Notes: generated by a model not told the origin, from the sequence alone. 64,000 nt of DNA from Liolophura sinensis (GCF_032854445.1 NC_088300.1:1674001-1738000), one strand, 5' to 3'. Positions 34,050 through 46,235 are shown, counted from the stretch's first letter. Made by a program: numbers and translations.

Positions 34050-36240
34050 CTAAATATTGACACAACAAACTCACACTAAATTCTGTTCACATATGAAAAG
34101 CAGTGGAGTACAAAAACATGGTTTTTACTGGAAGAGAATCAATGCTAACATACTGTGCAGCTTGTAAATGAGCCCAAAAGAACACAGACATTGCAAAATG
34201 CAGAAAATATCACAGGGAACAGCAAATGATATCTCTGTTTTAAGCTGAAAGATTTTATTCATACTCAACTTTTTGAAGACATGCAAAGAATATGAATGGA
34301 CAACGAATGCCAAATAGCACATACAATATAGTTTGAAAGAGACAAATTGCAATTTTTTGATTTCAACACTACCAGTATCTATTCTAAACATTAGAAGAAA
34401 TACAGTATATCAATATTACCCAAGGCAATGTCTAAACATGTACATGCAGTTGCTGTTTCGGATACCCATCAAGGAGTTTCTCAATTTGTAGTGGAACAGT
34501 ATGAGGTGAGAAAACAAAGTGCATGTAGATCTGAACTATTGAATTGAAACTAAGCGTAGCAGTAACGTGGCGAAGGCTAATGATGTTGCATGTCATACCC
34601 AGGAAATCTGTTCTCTAACACACATGTACACAAATATAACAAAGTATTACATTTTCTATACTGATACATGATTCCTATTTCTGGAGGTGTAAAAATAAAC
34701 TTAATTAATCAACCAATATAGTGATAGATATTAATGTATAATTATCATTATTGCACATAAATCTACTCTGTAACCAGTTCCATTTATTGCGATTAACGGG
34801 TCCAAAATAGCTTACATCAACATGCTTGGCACTGATTATTACTGTTTTAGGTCTTGGGGCAATTTACAATATTTCTTTTATAAAAGTGACAAGTACATTC
34901 TGGAGTAAGAAGTTTTCTCTGTAGAGCAAATTCTCTTAAAAGGACAAGACAGCACCTGGCTAAAACATATTTCAATCAAAAGTAGGATACTCAAGCTTTC
35001 TACAAAGTATCCTGCTTCATTATTTTTATGAGATTTCACTGAAAAGCAGGTAGAACAAAATGACACTAGGGCACAAATGGTCGTTAGAAAGACCGAGGCA
35101 GCCATCTTGAGAATTTCATCCAATCAAACATGCTGCTATCAGATTGCACGGCCTAAGCTGTGGCGTTGCCTTTATGTATTTACTCCATGAGTGACATACG
35201 AAAACACAAAACTACAGCATAAGGCATCAATTTCAGATTGTGTACAACAATTCAGTTATGTGTAGCTGAAGGGCCATTTCACGTAGTGTTGCAGACCACC
35301 ACAGACATAAAATCAGTTGACTTACAAGCCATGTAATATTCAACAACGGTATCACAAATTATGTCAGACAGTATAGCATACCATCTCAGCCCAAACCACA
35401 TTCATCTCCACAAGTACATTTTTTATCATTCATTTAAGCGTTTAGTCAGCAGTTTCTAAAATAACAAATATCAGTCAGTGAAAAAATTCATTAGGGATGC
35501 TGAAGGTTTATGAGCTGTTTTTTCTTTTTTTTTTAAAAATACAGTAAAATTATTGAAACGTCGTATTCAAGCTGAGGTGCTTTCTCTGACTTCCGCGATA
35601 ACCAGGCCACTACTGCTTTCATCTTAGATGCTACCGCTACAAAATTGAAGCATAAAATCCAGCGACAGTCGAATGCCTAGATCAGCCTCAGTGGCACTTG
35701 GATTTATTGAGCATGAATCTAGTTGTACAACAATCCTATTGTAATTTTGTAAACATTTAAAAGGGGTCAAAATCACCAGCACAACCCCTCCAGAGGCTAC
35801 AAACCTAAACCAGGTGTACCCCGACTGTTCATCTGCAGCTAGGCTATTGAAACAGGGTCTGTGAAGATCCAAGTAAATGATACAGCAGGCCAACTGTATC
35901 AACAGTTCAAGCAGTAGAAGACATGTTTTTCCAGTACGTCTAATTTCAGAGTAAAGTATATTTACCACTTGAGCCTTCATCACAGAAGTCCACAACTTTT
36001 ATCTGTCAAATGCTACTGCTTAGACTATTATTCAGACAATAAATTGGATGTTAGAGAGCTAGAGTGAACGTGACATCACCTTGCCTTTGATAATGGGAAC
36101 ATCCTCAAAATGAACTTTCACTAAACTTTTACTGGGATGAAAAAAAAAGCTAAAAAAATATTTAGTCAGGTGCTATCACTTTAACTTTTGACAGCCACAT
36201 ATCACATTCTGATACACACACGGAAAATAATATATTGTAC
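34050..36240 (-). other. CCDC9-like intron
   Basis: AT-rich intron of 2.2 kb. The 123-codon minus-strand frame at 35624-35995 has no recognised domain or splice context and is probably chance. Confidence 0.5.
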
Positions 36241-36312
36241 CTTTGATTCCTTCTTTGGAGACCCAACAGGTTTTTGCAGCTTCTCAGCCAAGCGCTTATC
36301 AGCTTCAATTTC
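36241..36312 (-). CDS. CCDC9: CCDC9-like, coiled-coil continuation exon
   Basis: Acceptor TTTTTCAG and donor AAG|GTACAA; 24 codons in phase 0, encoding EIEADKRLAEKLQKP and a GSPKKESK tail. With the previous exon it completes RKRHE|EIEADKRLAE, matching RRYQEIEEDRKKAE of human CCDC9. Confidence 0.87.
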
Positions 36313-36699
36313 CTGAAAAAGATGATCAGCTCTAAAAAAAGAATACCAGAAAAAACCTGGACTTTGAGTTCAATTTTTGAGTGGATGAAAATGACTGGAG
36401 CCCTGAACAATCACGACAACACTGTGTGTTTTAAATGAAACAAAAATGTAAAGGGCATAATATGATTATTTTCATAACCTCCCAATATTAAATATATTTA
36501 TCTGTCAGGTTTGTCCAGATATATAATCCACAGTTTGTACTGTACCGTTACGGTTTCTGCAAGTATGAAAAACACAGTAATAAACAAAAATTAGAGAAAT
36601 TTAAATGTTTCCAAGCAATATTTTACTAATATCTTTCAAGCACTCTTAAATCCTGCATAAATTAAACTTTCACTTTTACAAAGAAATTCAAGGTTCTGA

Positions 36700-37271
36700 A
36701 TGATTGATTACATTATGCTAAATAAGCTACTGTGAAACACAGATCACCCACCTCTTTGATTACATTATGCTAAAGAAGCTACTGTAAAACACAGATCACC
36801 CACCTCTTTGATTACATTATGCTAAAGAAGCTACTGTAAAACACAGATCACCCACCTCTTTGATTACATTATGCTAAAGAAGCTACTGTAAAACACAGAT
36901 CACCCACCTCTTTGATTACATTATGCTAAAGAAGCTACTGTAAAACACAGATCACCCACCTCTTTGATTACATTATGCTAAAGAAGCTACTGTAAAACAC
37001 AGATCACCCACCTCTTTGATTACATTATGCTAAAGAAGCTACTGTAAAACACAGATCACCCACCTCTTTGATTACATTATGCTACAGAAGCTACTGTAAA
37101 ACACAGATCACCCACCTCTTTGATTACATTATGCTAAAGAAGCTACTGTAAAACACAGATCACCCACCTCTTTGATTACATTATGCTAAAGAAGCTACTG
37201 TAAAACACAGATCACCCACCTCTTTGATTACATTATGCTACAGAAGCTACTGTAAAACACAGATCACCCAC
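36700..37271. repeat. 52-bp minisatellite seeded on a CCDC9-like 5' splice site
   Basis: Eleven copies of a 52-bp unit, nearly identical apart from the outermost. On the minus strand each unit begins GAG|GTGGGTGATCTGTGTTTT, which is the last exonic triplet plus donor and early intron of the exon ending at 37272. Each unit also contains TTTTACAG, acceptor-like. The array starts exactly at the authentic exon-intron junction. Confidence 0.96.
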
Positions 37272-37397
37272 CTCATGTCGCTTTCTGAGAGCTTCATTTT
37301 TCTTGCGAATCTCCTCCATTTTCTTTGTGAGTAAAGCTTCCCTTTCTTCCTTGGTCAGTATGTCAAGGAAGAGCTCCTCTGTGGGATGCTGGAAGGC
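37272..37397 (-). CDS. CCDC9: CCDC9-like, N-terminal coiled-coil exon
   Basis: The acceptor TTTTGTCAG and donor GAG|GTGGGT enclose 42 codons in phase 0. They encode AFQHPTEELFLDILTKEEREA, then LTKKMEEIRKKNEALRKRHE, the charged helix equivalent to KRIEALRRKNEALIRRYQE of human CCDC9. The authentic donor is the first of about 11 tandem copies in the adjoining intron. Confidence 0.92.
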
Positions 37398-37715
37398 CTG
37401 ACAAAATGAACATATCCTCACTCATCTACACTCACTAATAACTTTTAGCATCTTTTAGCATTAGTATATCTACATGTAACATTCCAGCAATTCAGCACAG
37501 GCAAATGAAAATGAAATGCTAATAATATCTACAACCAAATCACATTTAACTTTTTCTCACCATAAAGATATAAGATGTATTAGAATCTCTACAAAACAAC
37601 CTCATGAAAGCTTTTTTTTTAAGACTCCTCTAAAATAACCTAAACTTTCAGTCAAACACTGAATTTTGTGGATGCAAATAACTGACGTCCTTCACAGCTC
37701 ATATCCTTCATGTAC

Positions 37716-37730
37716 CTGGTTGTACGCCAT
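37716..37730 (-). CDS. CCDC9: CCDC9-like, start codon segment (MAYNQ)
   Basis: The second exon spans 37716-37820 (acceptor TATATTTCAG, donor CAG|GTACAT). ATG at 37730 lies in ACAATGG, a good Kozak context, with an in-frame TAA 39 bases upstream, and reads M-A-Y-N-Q in phase 0 into the coiled-coil exon. Bases 37731-37820 are 5' UTR. Confidence 0.82.
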
Positions 37731-37820
37731 TGTCCACGATGTATGTTTCTTGTCAGTGTGCAGGATTTACTGGTCTGGTGTCCACACAGAACTGGTGGAG
37801 GTATGCCCCTGATTTAATTC

Positions 37821-40800
37821 CTGAAATATACAAACCTTCATTACAGGTAACTCTCTAAAAATTCTACACTCCATCATGATTTCGATTCAAGAGACCTGAG
37901 AAGTGAGTCCAATCTACATCGTAGCATGCAGCATATCAACTGACCATCTGCATGAAGTAACTGTGAGACAAGTATCAATTATGAAGAACGTTTAAATGTT
38001 CATACAAAAAATCTTAATATCACCAGTTTTCATTTCTGCAATACATAAAATATCTTCACCCGTTCTAAATTCCACTTACCAAAACCAACTAATCCTATCC
38101 TGCTTGACAGTGAAGCCAGCATAACCTTGCCTGTGTGATGCCGGTTTCATTATAAACACACCTAATGTACCATTATATTGTTAAGTGGATCAAAGCCCTA
38201 CATGTATAGTAATACATAAGGTACATAAGGTACCAAATAATTTGGTCATTAACAATACCTTTGTTCACTCTGGAATTTCAGGCAGGTGAAACCCGTACCC
38301 CTTGGAAAGTAGCCATGAGCCTGTTACATGATGTATATATTACAGTATTACACTGCACGACATACCCAGTACATGTTGACTCAACTGAGAGTGAGTGTGG
38401 TGTTTGGCTGGGCAGAAAAAGCTTGCATGGCCAGCAATGTTAAGATTCTTGTCTTTCTACCCATGGACCCTTCCCTACGGGGGAAATAGCTACACAGACA
38501 AACCTACAGATGGTATCACCACATACTCCCATCTCTCTGCTTAACTCAAATAACATTATGTAATTTTACATGCAGAATTCTAGCCTATTACATGCATGTG
38601 TCTGGTGCCAATACATCAAGATTTGAATGCAATAAGCTGGCACAGGATAGGCATGTAGGAAGGCACTAACTGTAAATACATGTATGTGCGGTACTCTACC
38701 CCACTGAGTGTGGATACAAGGCTTACTCGAACTACTCATCCCTAGTACTTTGTTAATTTCTAAGGAGTGGTCAAAATCAGCAGCAGCCATAAATTGGTAA
38801 ATCTCTTGCCAATTTTATTTCAGCAAAGAAACCAGAAATTTTTCACTCGTATTACAGAAACCTGGCGTCTTTTCAGAAGAGCACAGAACTGACAGATTGG
38901 AAAGTGGACGCCAAAAGCTGTGTGTAGAGACTGCTTGGAAGCTGTATAACTGCATGCAGTTCTAGTTTATTTATTTATTTGATTGGTGTTTTATGCCATA
39001 CTCAAGAATATTTCACTTATACCACTACTGCCAGCATTATGGTGGGAGGGGAAACACCCCACCATCCGTAGATTCAGATTCTGTGCGTATTGACTGTATC
39101 ATTGATAGCACTACATGTATCTAGTTGAGTACTTGTACATATACATTCGATAAACCCTTTTTGACATAAACACCAGTCACAAACAGGAAACAATTAGGCA
39201 CACCTATGTATCTAAGCAGAAATAAGCCTATATTCAACATTTATACACCCATCAACTCTCCGCCTGAAAAACAAAAGTAGGGCTGCTACAGGAAATCAGT
39301 CTTCATTTTTCATGCAAATCCCACAAAATGACGACCCAAAGTAAACACAACATTTCACACTGGTCATTTCTGATCATACAATCTGTTCCAAGCAGGTACA
39401 TGTATGTTCAATGAAATAAATACTGACAGGAAAAACACTGTGATGTGATTACACATGTACATATATTATGATTCACTGGCAACTCCTTCCAGTTCATTAA
39501 AGGAAAATCTGTTCGAGTACAAAATAACAGTGACCATGTACATGTATATGTATGCACTGCTGTGTTCGCCTTCCCCTCACCCCAATAATTCCCTGTCTGT
39601 ACTAACCCAGTTTGTATTATGTGTGCACTTAGTATGTGTATGATACAGCTTTTGCATGACTTACATGTAGCTGTATGACAAGACAGTTTCTGCAGCTGGC
39701 AGGGAAGAACAAGGGGGCTAACATGATACCTCAGAGCAGATGTAAACATAGGCATGTCAGTCACCCCAGCCCCTTTTATATATACCACAGGCTTCAAATG
39801 AGGGTCACAAGTGGGGGCCTTGTTGGTCGCCACACATGGTTGGGCGTAGTCCCTATGCGTACCAGGAATAGATGAAATCAGTACACTGAGGTATACATGA
39901 ACACAAGTTCAACTACATTTAGGTACAGCTGACAGCTTTATACTATCCCAATAAGAATAAGCACAATTTAGTTCCCAGCACTTTCTTTTAGCACAAAACA
40001 CTCAAAATTAAGTTTGTCTACAGAGTAATTTTTAGTACTGTCAGATTATGCAACAAAATGATAATAATACCAAATTGATTCTGATCCGTATGTAACCTAA
40101 CATCCCTGAAGCATACATGTATGTGCCATGGACATATACTGCACAACATCCAAAAAAATTTGATATTGTCCTTTCTGATGTAAATCCATATTTGACTTCC
40201 ATAATATGCAATATGTATTCTTTCGTACAGGCAACTAGGATCTTACACACAGATCTTATTTTTTTCATTCTTTTTTTGTTTTGACACTTTTATGACAGAG
40301 TGTCAAATAGTTCTACTGACTTTATTGATGTTCTGACAAATTATTTTTACAATTAAACAATGTTTGTAAATTTTAAATCACAAAAATGGTTAATGGTTCC
40401 TGGGGAGAAGGGATGTATATTTAGTTATGACATATTCTAACATGATTGTATGAATATAAATAAGCTTTCAGTCTTCATCTGTGTAGCAAAAATGACTATA
40501 AACTTACAGCTTTATCACCTGTCAGTAGTCAGCCTTGCAGTTAGGGTTACTGGTTAGGATGAGACTGACTCTATGAATTATGTCTGTGACAGACAGTAAA
40601 TGCTGTGATAACAACTAAACTCCTCTCTCATTACAACACTGTTGATGGGAACAAATCTGCCTACTGTGTTACCCAATAAGTGAAGCACCCTATATATTAA
40701 GTTTTTTAACCCTAATATAAAGAATAACACTGTAAGCCAATTCAGCATATTAACATGGCTATCACTGAATAACTACATGATATTGAACCAAGTCTCTGAA

Positions 40801-42371
40801 TGCAAACAAAATACAAGGTGAAGTTTTCTTCACTACAAATTTGGAAAATCTGCAAAGATGTTCTGATCATATTTCATTCTTCAAGTTGTAGCACATGATA
40901 CATAGGAAGGGTCTTCACCTAGATGTGAACAAATAAAAAAAAACTGTTGCATTCTATATTGTCCCTAAATTTTGACATGGATTTTCTAGCTTAATGCCAA
41001 GCAAAGGAAAAAAAGCATGACACATGGTTACAATACACTGCAACAGCTGAACATTATGTAATAGTTAGTACATAGTAGATTTTGAACAAGAAACACATCA
41101 TACGTATGCCTACATTTCTTCACAGTTTAATAGATCCATGAAGTCTAACAGCCTTACATGAAGTCTAACAGCCTTATCTTGCTTAATGCTATCTTCTTTA
41201 CATTTTCATCTCATAAGCCTTGCCATTGTAGACATCTCAATATGCATTTTGCACACTGGAAAGACGTCTTTGTTTATGCAATCGGTTTATAGGACTGACA
41301 CAGTTCTTTGATATGTCATATCTCCTGTTGGGAATCGTCTGTTAATTTAGTTTTGTAAACATCATGTTTACCTGATGACATACATTCCAGAAACATATGA
41401 TTACACAAGTTGAACTCTGTCAGGGTGGTAAATGAACAATTTGTTTGTCTGTTTTTTTATTCTATTAGAGCTTTATAAATATTCAGCTTTCAGCCGAACA
41501 GAAACTTATAACCTTCATGCGCTGTAAAAAAATTGTTTCAAATCTCCCAATGTGCTGTGCCAGAATTCTGTTGTATCGTTACATAAGCATGAGGTACATT
41601 TACGTTTCTGACAACCCAATTCTATCTGGCTAACCCAGAAAAAGTAGATACAATGACACATGCATGAAAGTCTGTGATGGAACCAGCAAACCTATTCAAG
41701 TTAATGTATTTTACTACCTGCACCCCATGCTTTGAAAGACATCTGTCAAGTCTAAATAAAATTTAATTAAACACTTATAAAAACACACATTTTTAAAAGT
41801 TTATTATTTATTCCACTTGATTTTACTGTTTATTTCTAGAAAATATAACAATACATATCTAGGGACATTCTAGTTCATCTACGCAGGCAAAGTGTGCCAT
41901 TTTAAATTTTTTAACAACAAACTGAGACTGACTGAGTCCTTCTAGAAGGACATTCGGAGTCCTATACGCCTTCGTAAATTCTGCAAACAGGTTTAACCTC
42001 TATTGCAAGAACCCTTATTAAAAATGCAATAAACAAATAACAACTACACAAATAACTACAGAACATCTACGCCATTCTCCCCCGCTCCCCAACCCCTCGC
42101 CTCCGTCAGTGTAACACCATCACCACACCAGGTAGCAGAGGAGATCTCAGAGATTGAGGGAAACACGAGAGACATGAGACTGAAGAGGCTGGGAAGAGTT
42201 TTCTTCCATCTCAAAAGTTTATATTTTTAAGCCATTCGCCAGTCTGTGACATCGTACAATAAAGCATCCCATAAAACATTTAGATGAGCAACTTGCGGTC
42301 GTCAAAACTTGCAACAATACAAAAAGATACATGTAACTGAGAAAATTTTCAAGAGTTTGACAAGTACTTAC
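37821..42371 (-). other. CCDC9-like first intron
   Basis: A 4.5-kb AT-rich intron holding a copy of the dispersed element at about 38966-39080 and a 20-bp tandem duplication near 41140-41175 (GAAGTCTAACAGCCTTA). The 141-codon minus-strand frame at 39408-39833 shows no domain and is not called. Confidence 0.55.
38966..39080 (+). repeat. Dispersed SINE-like element, partial copy
   Basis: (TTTA)n then GATTGGTGTTTTATGCCATA, CTCAAGAATATTTCACTTAT, and a CCAGCATTATGGTGGGAGGG block. I remember this order from molluscan genomes. Other copies or fragments lie at about 30197, 48127, 51380, 53911 (minus), 56090 (minus) and 59850 (minus, degenerate). Confidence 0.8.
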
Positions 42372-42460
42372 GAAAACCCAGTCGCCATTTTCCCCCAACT
42401 CTACAGATTGCAGCTTTCCGTAACTCTAGACAGAGAAGAGCTCTACGCGGAGTGGGCGTG
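42372..42460 (-). promoter_or_regulatory. CCDC9-like first (non-coding) exon and promoter with YY1-type site
   Basis: On the minus strand a GC-richer block with GGGCGTG-like and CCACTCCGCG motifs leads to AAAATGGCGACTGGG and then a perfect donor TTTTC|GTAAGT at 42371. The AAAATGGCGAC matches the YY1 consensus often found just downstream of start sites of housekeeping genes. Spliced to the acceptor at 37821, its ATG opens a seven-codon upstream frame that ends at TAA in exon 2. The 5' boundary is not defined. Confidence 0.55.
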
Positions 42461-43478
42461 TTATGCTTCGCCAGTAAGTCATCTTTACCCCTAGATTTAT
42501 ATTCAGTCTGAAAAGCATCAACTCTCTTTTTTCATTTTTTTATGTTTTTATTGTTTTTTTCTTGCACGATTTCATATGATCTAAAACATTTTACACAAAG
42601 ATCTTGCATGTAAACGGGCATGTCTATTAGGATATAGTATCGCTATTGACTTGAAATAATTCCATCCTTGAAAATATTCTTGATTAGATAAATTCTTTTT
42701 CTTTTTGCCAGGAGAAAAAATCTAGCTGATACGGAGGAAATTAATTCCGACTTAATAGTCTACAAAATTTTTCCTATTCCTATTCTCTTTTTTTTATAAC
42801 CGAAAAAAACACAAGAATCTAAACATTATGTCCCTTCCGCGTTTTTTAAATAAGATAGTAAATATCGTACCCACTATATAGGCCTACCCTTTACAAGTTT
42901 TTGTTTTAGTAAGATCGTGGCATAAAATAAATAACGAACCTATTATAGAAGCCAATGTATCCCAACCCATGTTACGTAAAATAGTTTGATATATATTTTT
43001 TTCCTTGCCACTGAGTAAAAAAATAGTTACTATTATATGTTACTGTTAGTTGACAAACTTTCTTGTTGCAGTTGACGATAACACACATAGAAATGTAGGC
43101 TTATAGAGATTCCGTAAAAATCATGTGATCTGGCTAAAATAAAATTAGTGATCTGACTAAAATACAGTTTTACGTTGAATCTGACGTAAATCTTACAAAT
43201 ATGTTTTCAGTGTCTGTGGAGTGATATACCCGATTTTCCACAGTTCTGTCGTTTGGCGATCGATATGTAATATCATAGCATAGGGCATGCTGATGCTGTT
43301 CGGCTTTATGCTTATGAATATTCGGTGAGGTCATTTACAGATAGAAACTTCCCGTGTCAAAATATATTTATGAAAGGGAGTCTATATGTAGTTACAAAAG
43401 CAGCCTCCACTCTGACAAATTACCTCCTTGGCATCTAGAATGATTAGCTATATTGAAACAATATATGTCTAAGCGTCA
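42461..43478. other. Intergenic, between the CCDC9-like promoter and gene A
   Basis: AT-rich spacer between two divergent promoters. No gene recognised. Confidence 0.5.
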
Positions 43479-43614
43479 TGACGTCATAAACTAATTTTGC
43501 ACGACATAATGTTATCTGGCATAGTGAAAAACCTACGTCACAGCGTGACGCCCTCCTTTGTCAAGTCACTCTATTGTTCGCACGAAAGAAGGCCACGCAG
43601 TAAAAGGAAGGCAG
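43479..43614 (+). promoter_or_regulatory. Gene A promoter region with CRE-type sites
   Basis: A palindromic ATGACGTCATAA at 43479 is followed by CTACGTCACAGCGTGACGCC near 43533. The order TGACGTCATAA, TGACGCC and TACGTCAC recurs upstream of gene B, although the last two are swapped. These are ATF/CREB-type half sites; binding is inferred. Confidence 0.5.
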
Positions 43615-43673
43615 ATGGAGCCAATTTATTCCTCGTATTTTCCTTACAGAAGTCATCCTGGGGGTGATGACAT
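43615..43673 (+). CDS. Gene A exon 1
   Basis: ATG (context GCAGATGG) to donor ACAT|GTAAGT, 59 bp, phase 2 out. It encodes MEPIYSSYFPYRSHPGGDD. The segment from P-Y-R-S-H onward aligns without gaps to P-M-R-R-H..GGDD in gene B exon 1. Confidence 0.75.
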
Positions 43674-43764
43674 GTAAGTTAATGCCCTCATGATATACAT
43701 AGATAGGTATAGGCCTACAGTGCACGAGGCTTAGAAAAAGGGCGAATCAGGGGTTACGTCGAAA

Positions 43765-44232
43765 TGTTTATAGGCATATTTCCCAGTGTGAATCTTCAAG
43801 GTTTATAGGCATATGTCCCAGAGTGAATCTTGAAGGTTTATAGGCATATGTCCCAGTGTGAATCTTGAAGGTTTATAGGCATATGAACCGGTGTGAATCT
43901 TGAAGGTTTATAGGCATATGTCCCAGTGTGAATCTTGAAGGTTTATAAGCATATGTCCCAGTGTGAATCTTGAAGGTTTATAGGCATATGTACCAGTGTT
44001 AATCTTGAGGGTCTATAGGCATATGTCCCAGTGTGAATCTTGAAAGTTTATAGGCATATGTCCCAGTGTGAATCTTGAAGGTTTATAGGCATACGCCCCA
44101 GTGTGAATCTTGAAAGTTTATAGGCACATGTTCCAGTGTGAATCTTGAAGGTTTATAGGCATATTAACCAGTTTGAATCTTGAAAGTTGATAGGCATATG
44201 TCCGAGCGTGAATCTTGAAAGTTTATAGGCGT
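43765..44232. repeat. 35-bp minisatellite in gene A intron 1
   Basis: About 13 copies of a unit near 35 bp (GTTTATAGGCATATGTCCCA + GTGTGAATCTTGAAG). No splice-site content seen, unlike several neighbouring arrays. Confidence 0.94.
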
Positions 44233-44800
44233 AAGCAGATGCTACATGGTTTGTGACACCCCACTGACACTGTTATCGCTTGCTGATAGGTATAGTTTTG
44301 CCAAAAACATAAGCTCATTGTGGCCGGCAGAATGCACGCACATCAAAGCTCAAGCCTTTTGGCCAAGCCCAAAAGTCAATACCTGTGATGTGCAAGAAAC
44401 TCATTCATTTCTGATTTTACATACAGGCCTATATTATATATATACTGGCCCTTACTCACCACAAAACCTTTGTCTGGGTAAAGTTTTTAAACACATAAGC
44501 CTTTACATGGCCAGATGTGAACATTTAGCTATTTGGGGAGGGGGGGGGGGGGGGAAGTGGGATATACGTGTACCTGAGCATGTACGTGTTTACTGACTGT
44601 TACTTGCGCAATGTAACAGATTACTAATTCGAGTAAATATACTTTATTTCATTTATAAATGTAACATGTTTACTGTAAAAGGTAAACATTTATACAGTAT
44701 GAGTAAAAAAAATTTTATTGGAAATTCTGTGTACCTGCTACATTAGATAAGCGTGCAGTATTATAGAAACATTTCTCGTTTCTTCTACATATTTTAACAG
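44233..44800 (+). other. Gene A intron 1, remainder
   Basis: Intronic sequence with a 16-base poly-G interruption near 44540. The 116-codon frame at 44246-44596 lacks support. Confidence 0.5.
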
Positions 44801-44894
44801 ATCCCCACGGCTGTTGTCAATCATACGGATAGCACGTCCAATGCTGGATACAACAACTACGGCTATCCGCACATATCCGATGTTCCCCACAGAG
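44801..44894 (+). CDS. Gene A exon 2 (frame-shifted relative to gene B)
   Basis: Acceptor ATTTTAACAG and donor AGAG|GTAAAT, 94 bp. In phase with exon 1 the first half reads ISPRLLSIIRIARP and aligns with VSHRSISVIWVSRS of gene B. The second half matches gene B (NYGYPHISDVPHR against YHGYPSTDHIPHS) only in another frame, because this exon is 2 nt longer than gene B's (92 bp). The continuous frame has no stop within the exon but leaves phase 0 rather than phase 1. Confidence 0.72.
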
Positions 44895-45844
44895 GTAAAT
44901 ACGTGTTTTATTTGGCCTAGTGTTCTGGTAGCGCCGTGGAAGAATAGTTCGTTCATACAGGGAACAACTGATTCTCTCTGTGGATGACGAATTTAGATAA
45001 GTATAATGTCTCCCACTTTACACATGTGACAGGAACGCTGACCCGCCCAGAGACACTGGCAAGTCCTGTGTACCCTCGCTTACCGCCAGCGACATAATGA
45101 GAGACTCCGAAGTTTACCCAGTTTTAAACAAGGCGAGTCTACCGACTGGCTCGACCGTCCCCTTGGTGGTGCAATGGGCTCAAATCATCGCGATGGGACA
45201 CCCGTGCATATGTCCGTGGGTTCCTTCCAGAGTCTGGACTAAACGACTGTGTACCTAATCCCTTATCCACCCACATCCCGGTCAACACGACAGCAGGTAT
45301 GAGCGCAAGTAACACCTTGCAAGTAAAAAACAGATACTATATGGAAATCACTCGAAAACATCTATCAAATATGGATACACCGTCGATTCTGCCATTTTTA
45401 GCACCGACTATATTCAGTCCCCTATATATCTGTTGTGCATGATGTTTTCTTGTTAATTTTTGTGGGTTTTACATTATGCTGTTTGTTCTCAAGAAACTGT
45501 AATTTTTCGTATAATTGTTAATTTTGGAACTTAGAGAGTAGATTCAATGAACTGATTAATCAACATATTTCTCCATCATCGATTTATCGATATTTGGAAT
45601 TAAATATCTATCATTGATTTTGTAGCCCAGAATATGAGGTCATTACATGACTCAGTACTGATTCCTTGGTGCTTAATATATTGAACTGATTTTAGCTGCA
45701 AAGTTAATGTAACATACATGTATTCACCATGACTGTTCTCTACAACGTGATGGCAGCATTCATTGGTTGTTGTTGTTGTTTTTTTTTGTTTGTTTTTTTT
45801 TTTTTTGTTTGTTTTCTTTCTTGTTTGTTTTTGTTTCTCCAGAG

Positions 45845-45900
45845 GAAACGGAGCCCAAAAATCATGCCATCGCTGAATGCAGTGTAGCCAGTAATAGCAG
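45845..45900 (+). CDS. Gene A exon 3 (second AG of an AGAG acceptor)
   Basis: After a long T-rich tract the acceptor reads TTTCTCCAGAG|GAAACGG. Using the first AG (exon from 45843) after phase-0 exon 2 gives a stop (TAG) after 14 codons. Using the second AG (45845) restores the frame ETEPKNHAIAECSVASNS, collinear with gene B exon 3. Donor CAG|GTACGT; the exon leaves phase 2. Confidence 0.65.
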
Positions 45901-46235
45901 GTACGTGTTCGTCCTTGTTATTTAGGCTTTTACCTTTCTGTATTATACGTGTGAGTATAATAACAGATAAGGGGGTCGCACTTTGTAATAGGCCTCATCA
46001 TTCTGTATTGTAACTGTGAGTGTAATAACAGGTAAGGGGTCGTACTTTGTATTAAGCTTCACCTTTCTGTATTATAAGTGTGAGTATAATAACAGGTAAG
46101 TGATCGTCGTTTGTAAAGCCTTCACCTTTCTGTATTATAAGTGTGAGTATAATAACAGGTAAGGGGTCGTACTTTATATTAAGCTTTGCCTTTCTGTATT
46201 AGAAGTGTGAGTATAATGACAGGTAAGGGGTTAAC
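45901..46235. repeat. 64-bp array seeded on the gene A exon-3 donor
   Basis: Five copies of a unit near 64 bp, each with a TATAATAACAG|GTAAGG-type donor plus a GGTCGTACTTTGTATTAAGC segment, matching the exon-3 end AGTAATAGCAG|GTACGTGTTCGT. One copy has the consensus CAG|GTAAGT, a better 5' splice site than the authentic one. Confidence 0.9.

Larger units (their letters stand above)
15199..42460 (-). other. CCDC9: CCDC9/CCDC9B-like gene, whole spliced locus
   Basis: I assembled a minus-strand gene of one non-coding plus 13 coding exons, from a first exon ending at 42372 to a stop at 15194-15196. All junctions are GT-AG and all phases agree, giving about 917 residues. Family assignment comes from blocks remembered from human CCDC9: an N-terminal helix of the form KK-EEIRKKNEALRKRHEEIE, NF..D..R then SRRH.KNFGG.EF, the hallmark MSLSMTGRERRQYVEWK followed by E..WKRAWDAEK, a YDD segment, an acidic DEWEDIPEDDE and a final DWAAEMEKGGSP block near the C-terminus. 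It is much longer than the human protein (about 530 residues), mainly through the 1.6-kb exon at 16171-17784. Human CCDC9 has been reported as an exon junction complex-associated, RNA-binding protein; that role here is inference. CCDC9 and CCDC9B cannot be told apart by eye. Confidence 0.88.

Noticed and set aside
35624-35995. 123-codon minus-strand frame in a CCDC9-like intron
   Set aside because: No recognisable domain, no splice context in phase with neighbours, and composition like translated intron.
39408-39833. 141-codon minus-strand frame in the first CCDC9-like intron
   Set aside because: No domain, and codon use looks random. Probably a chance open frame.
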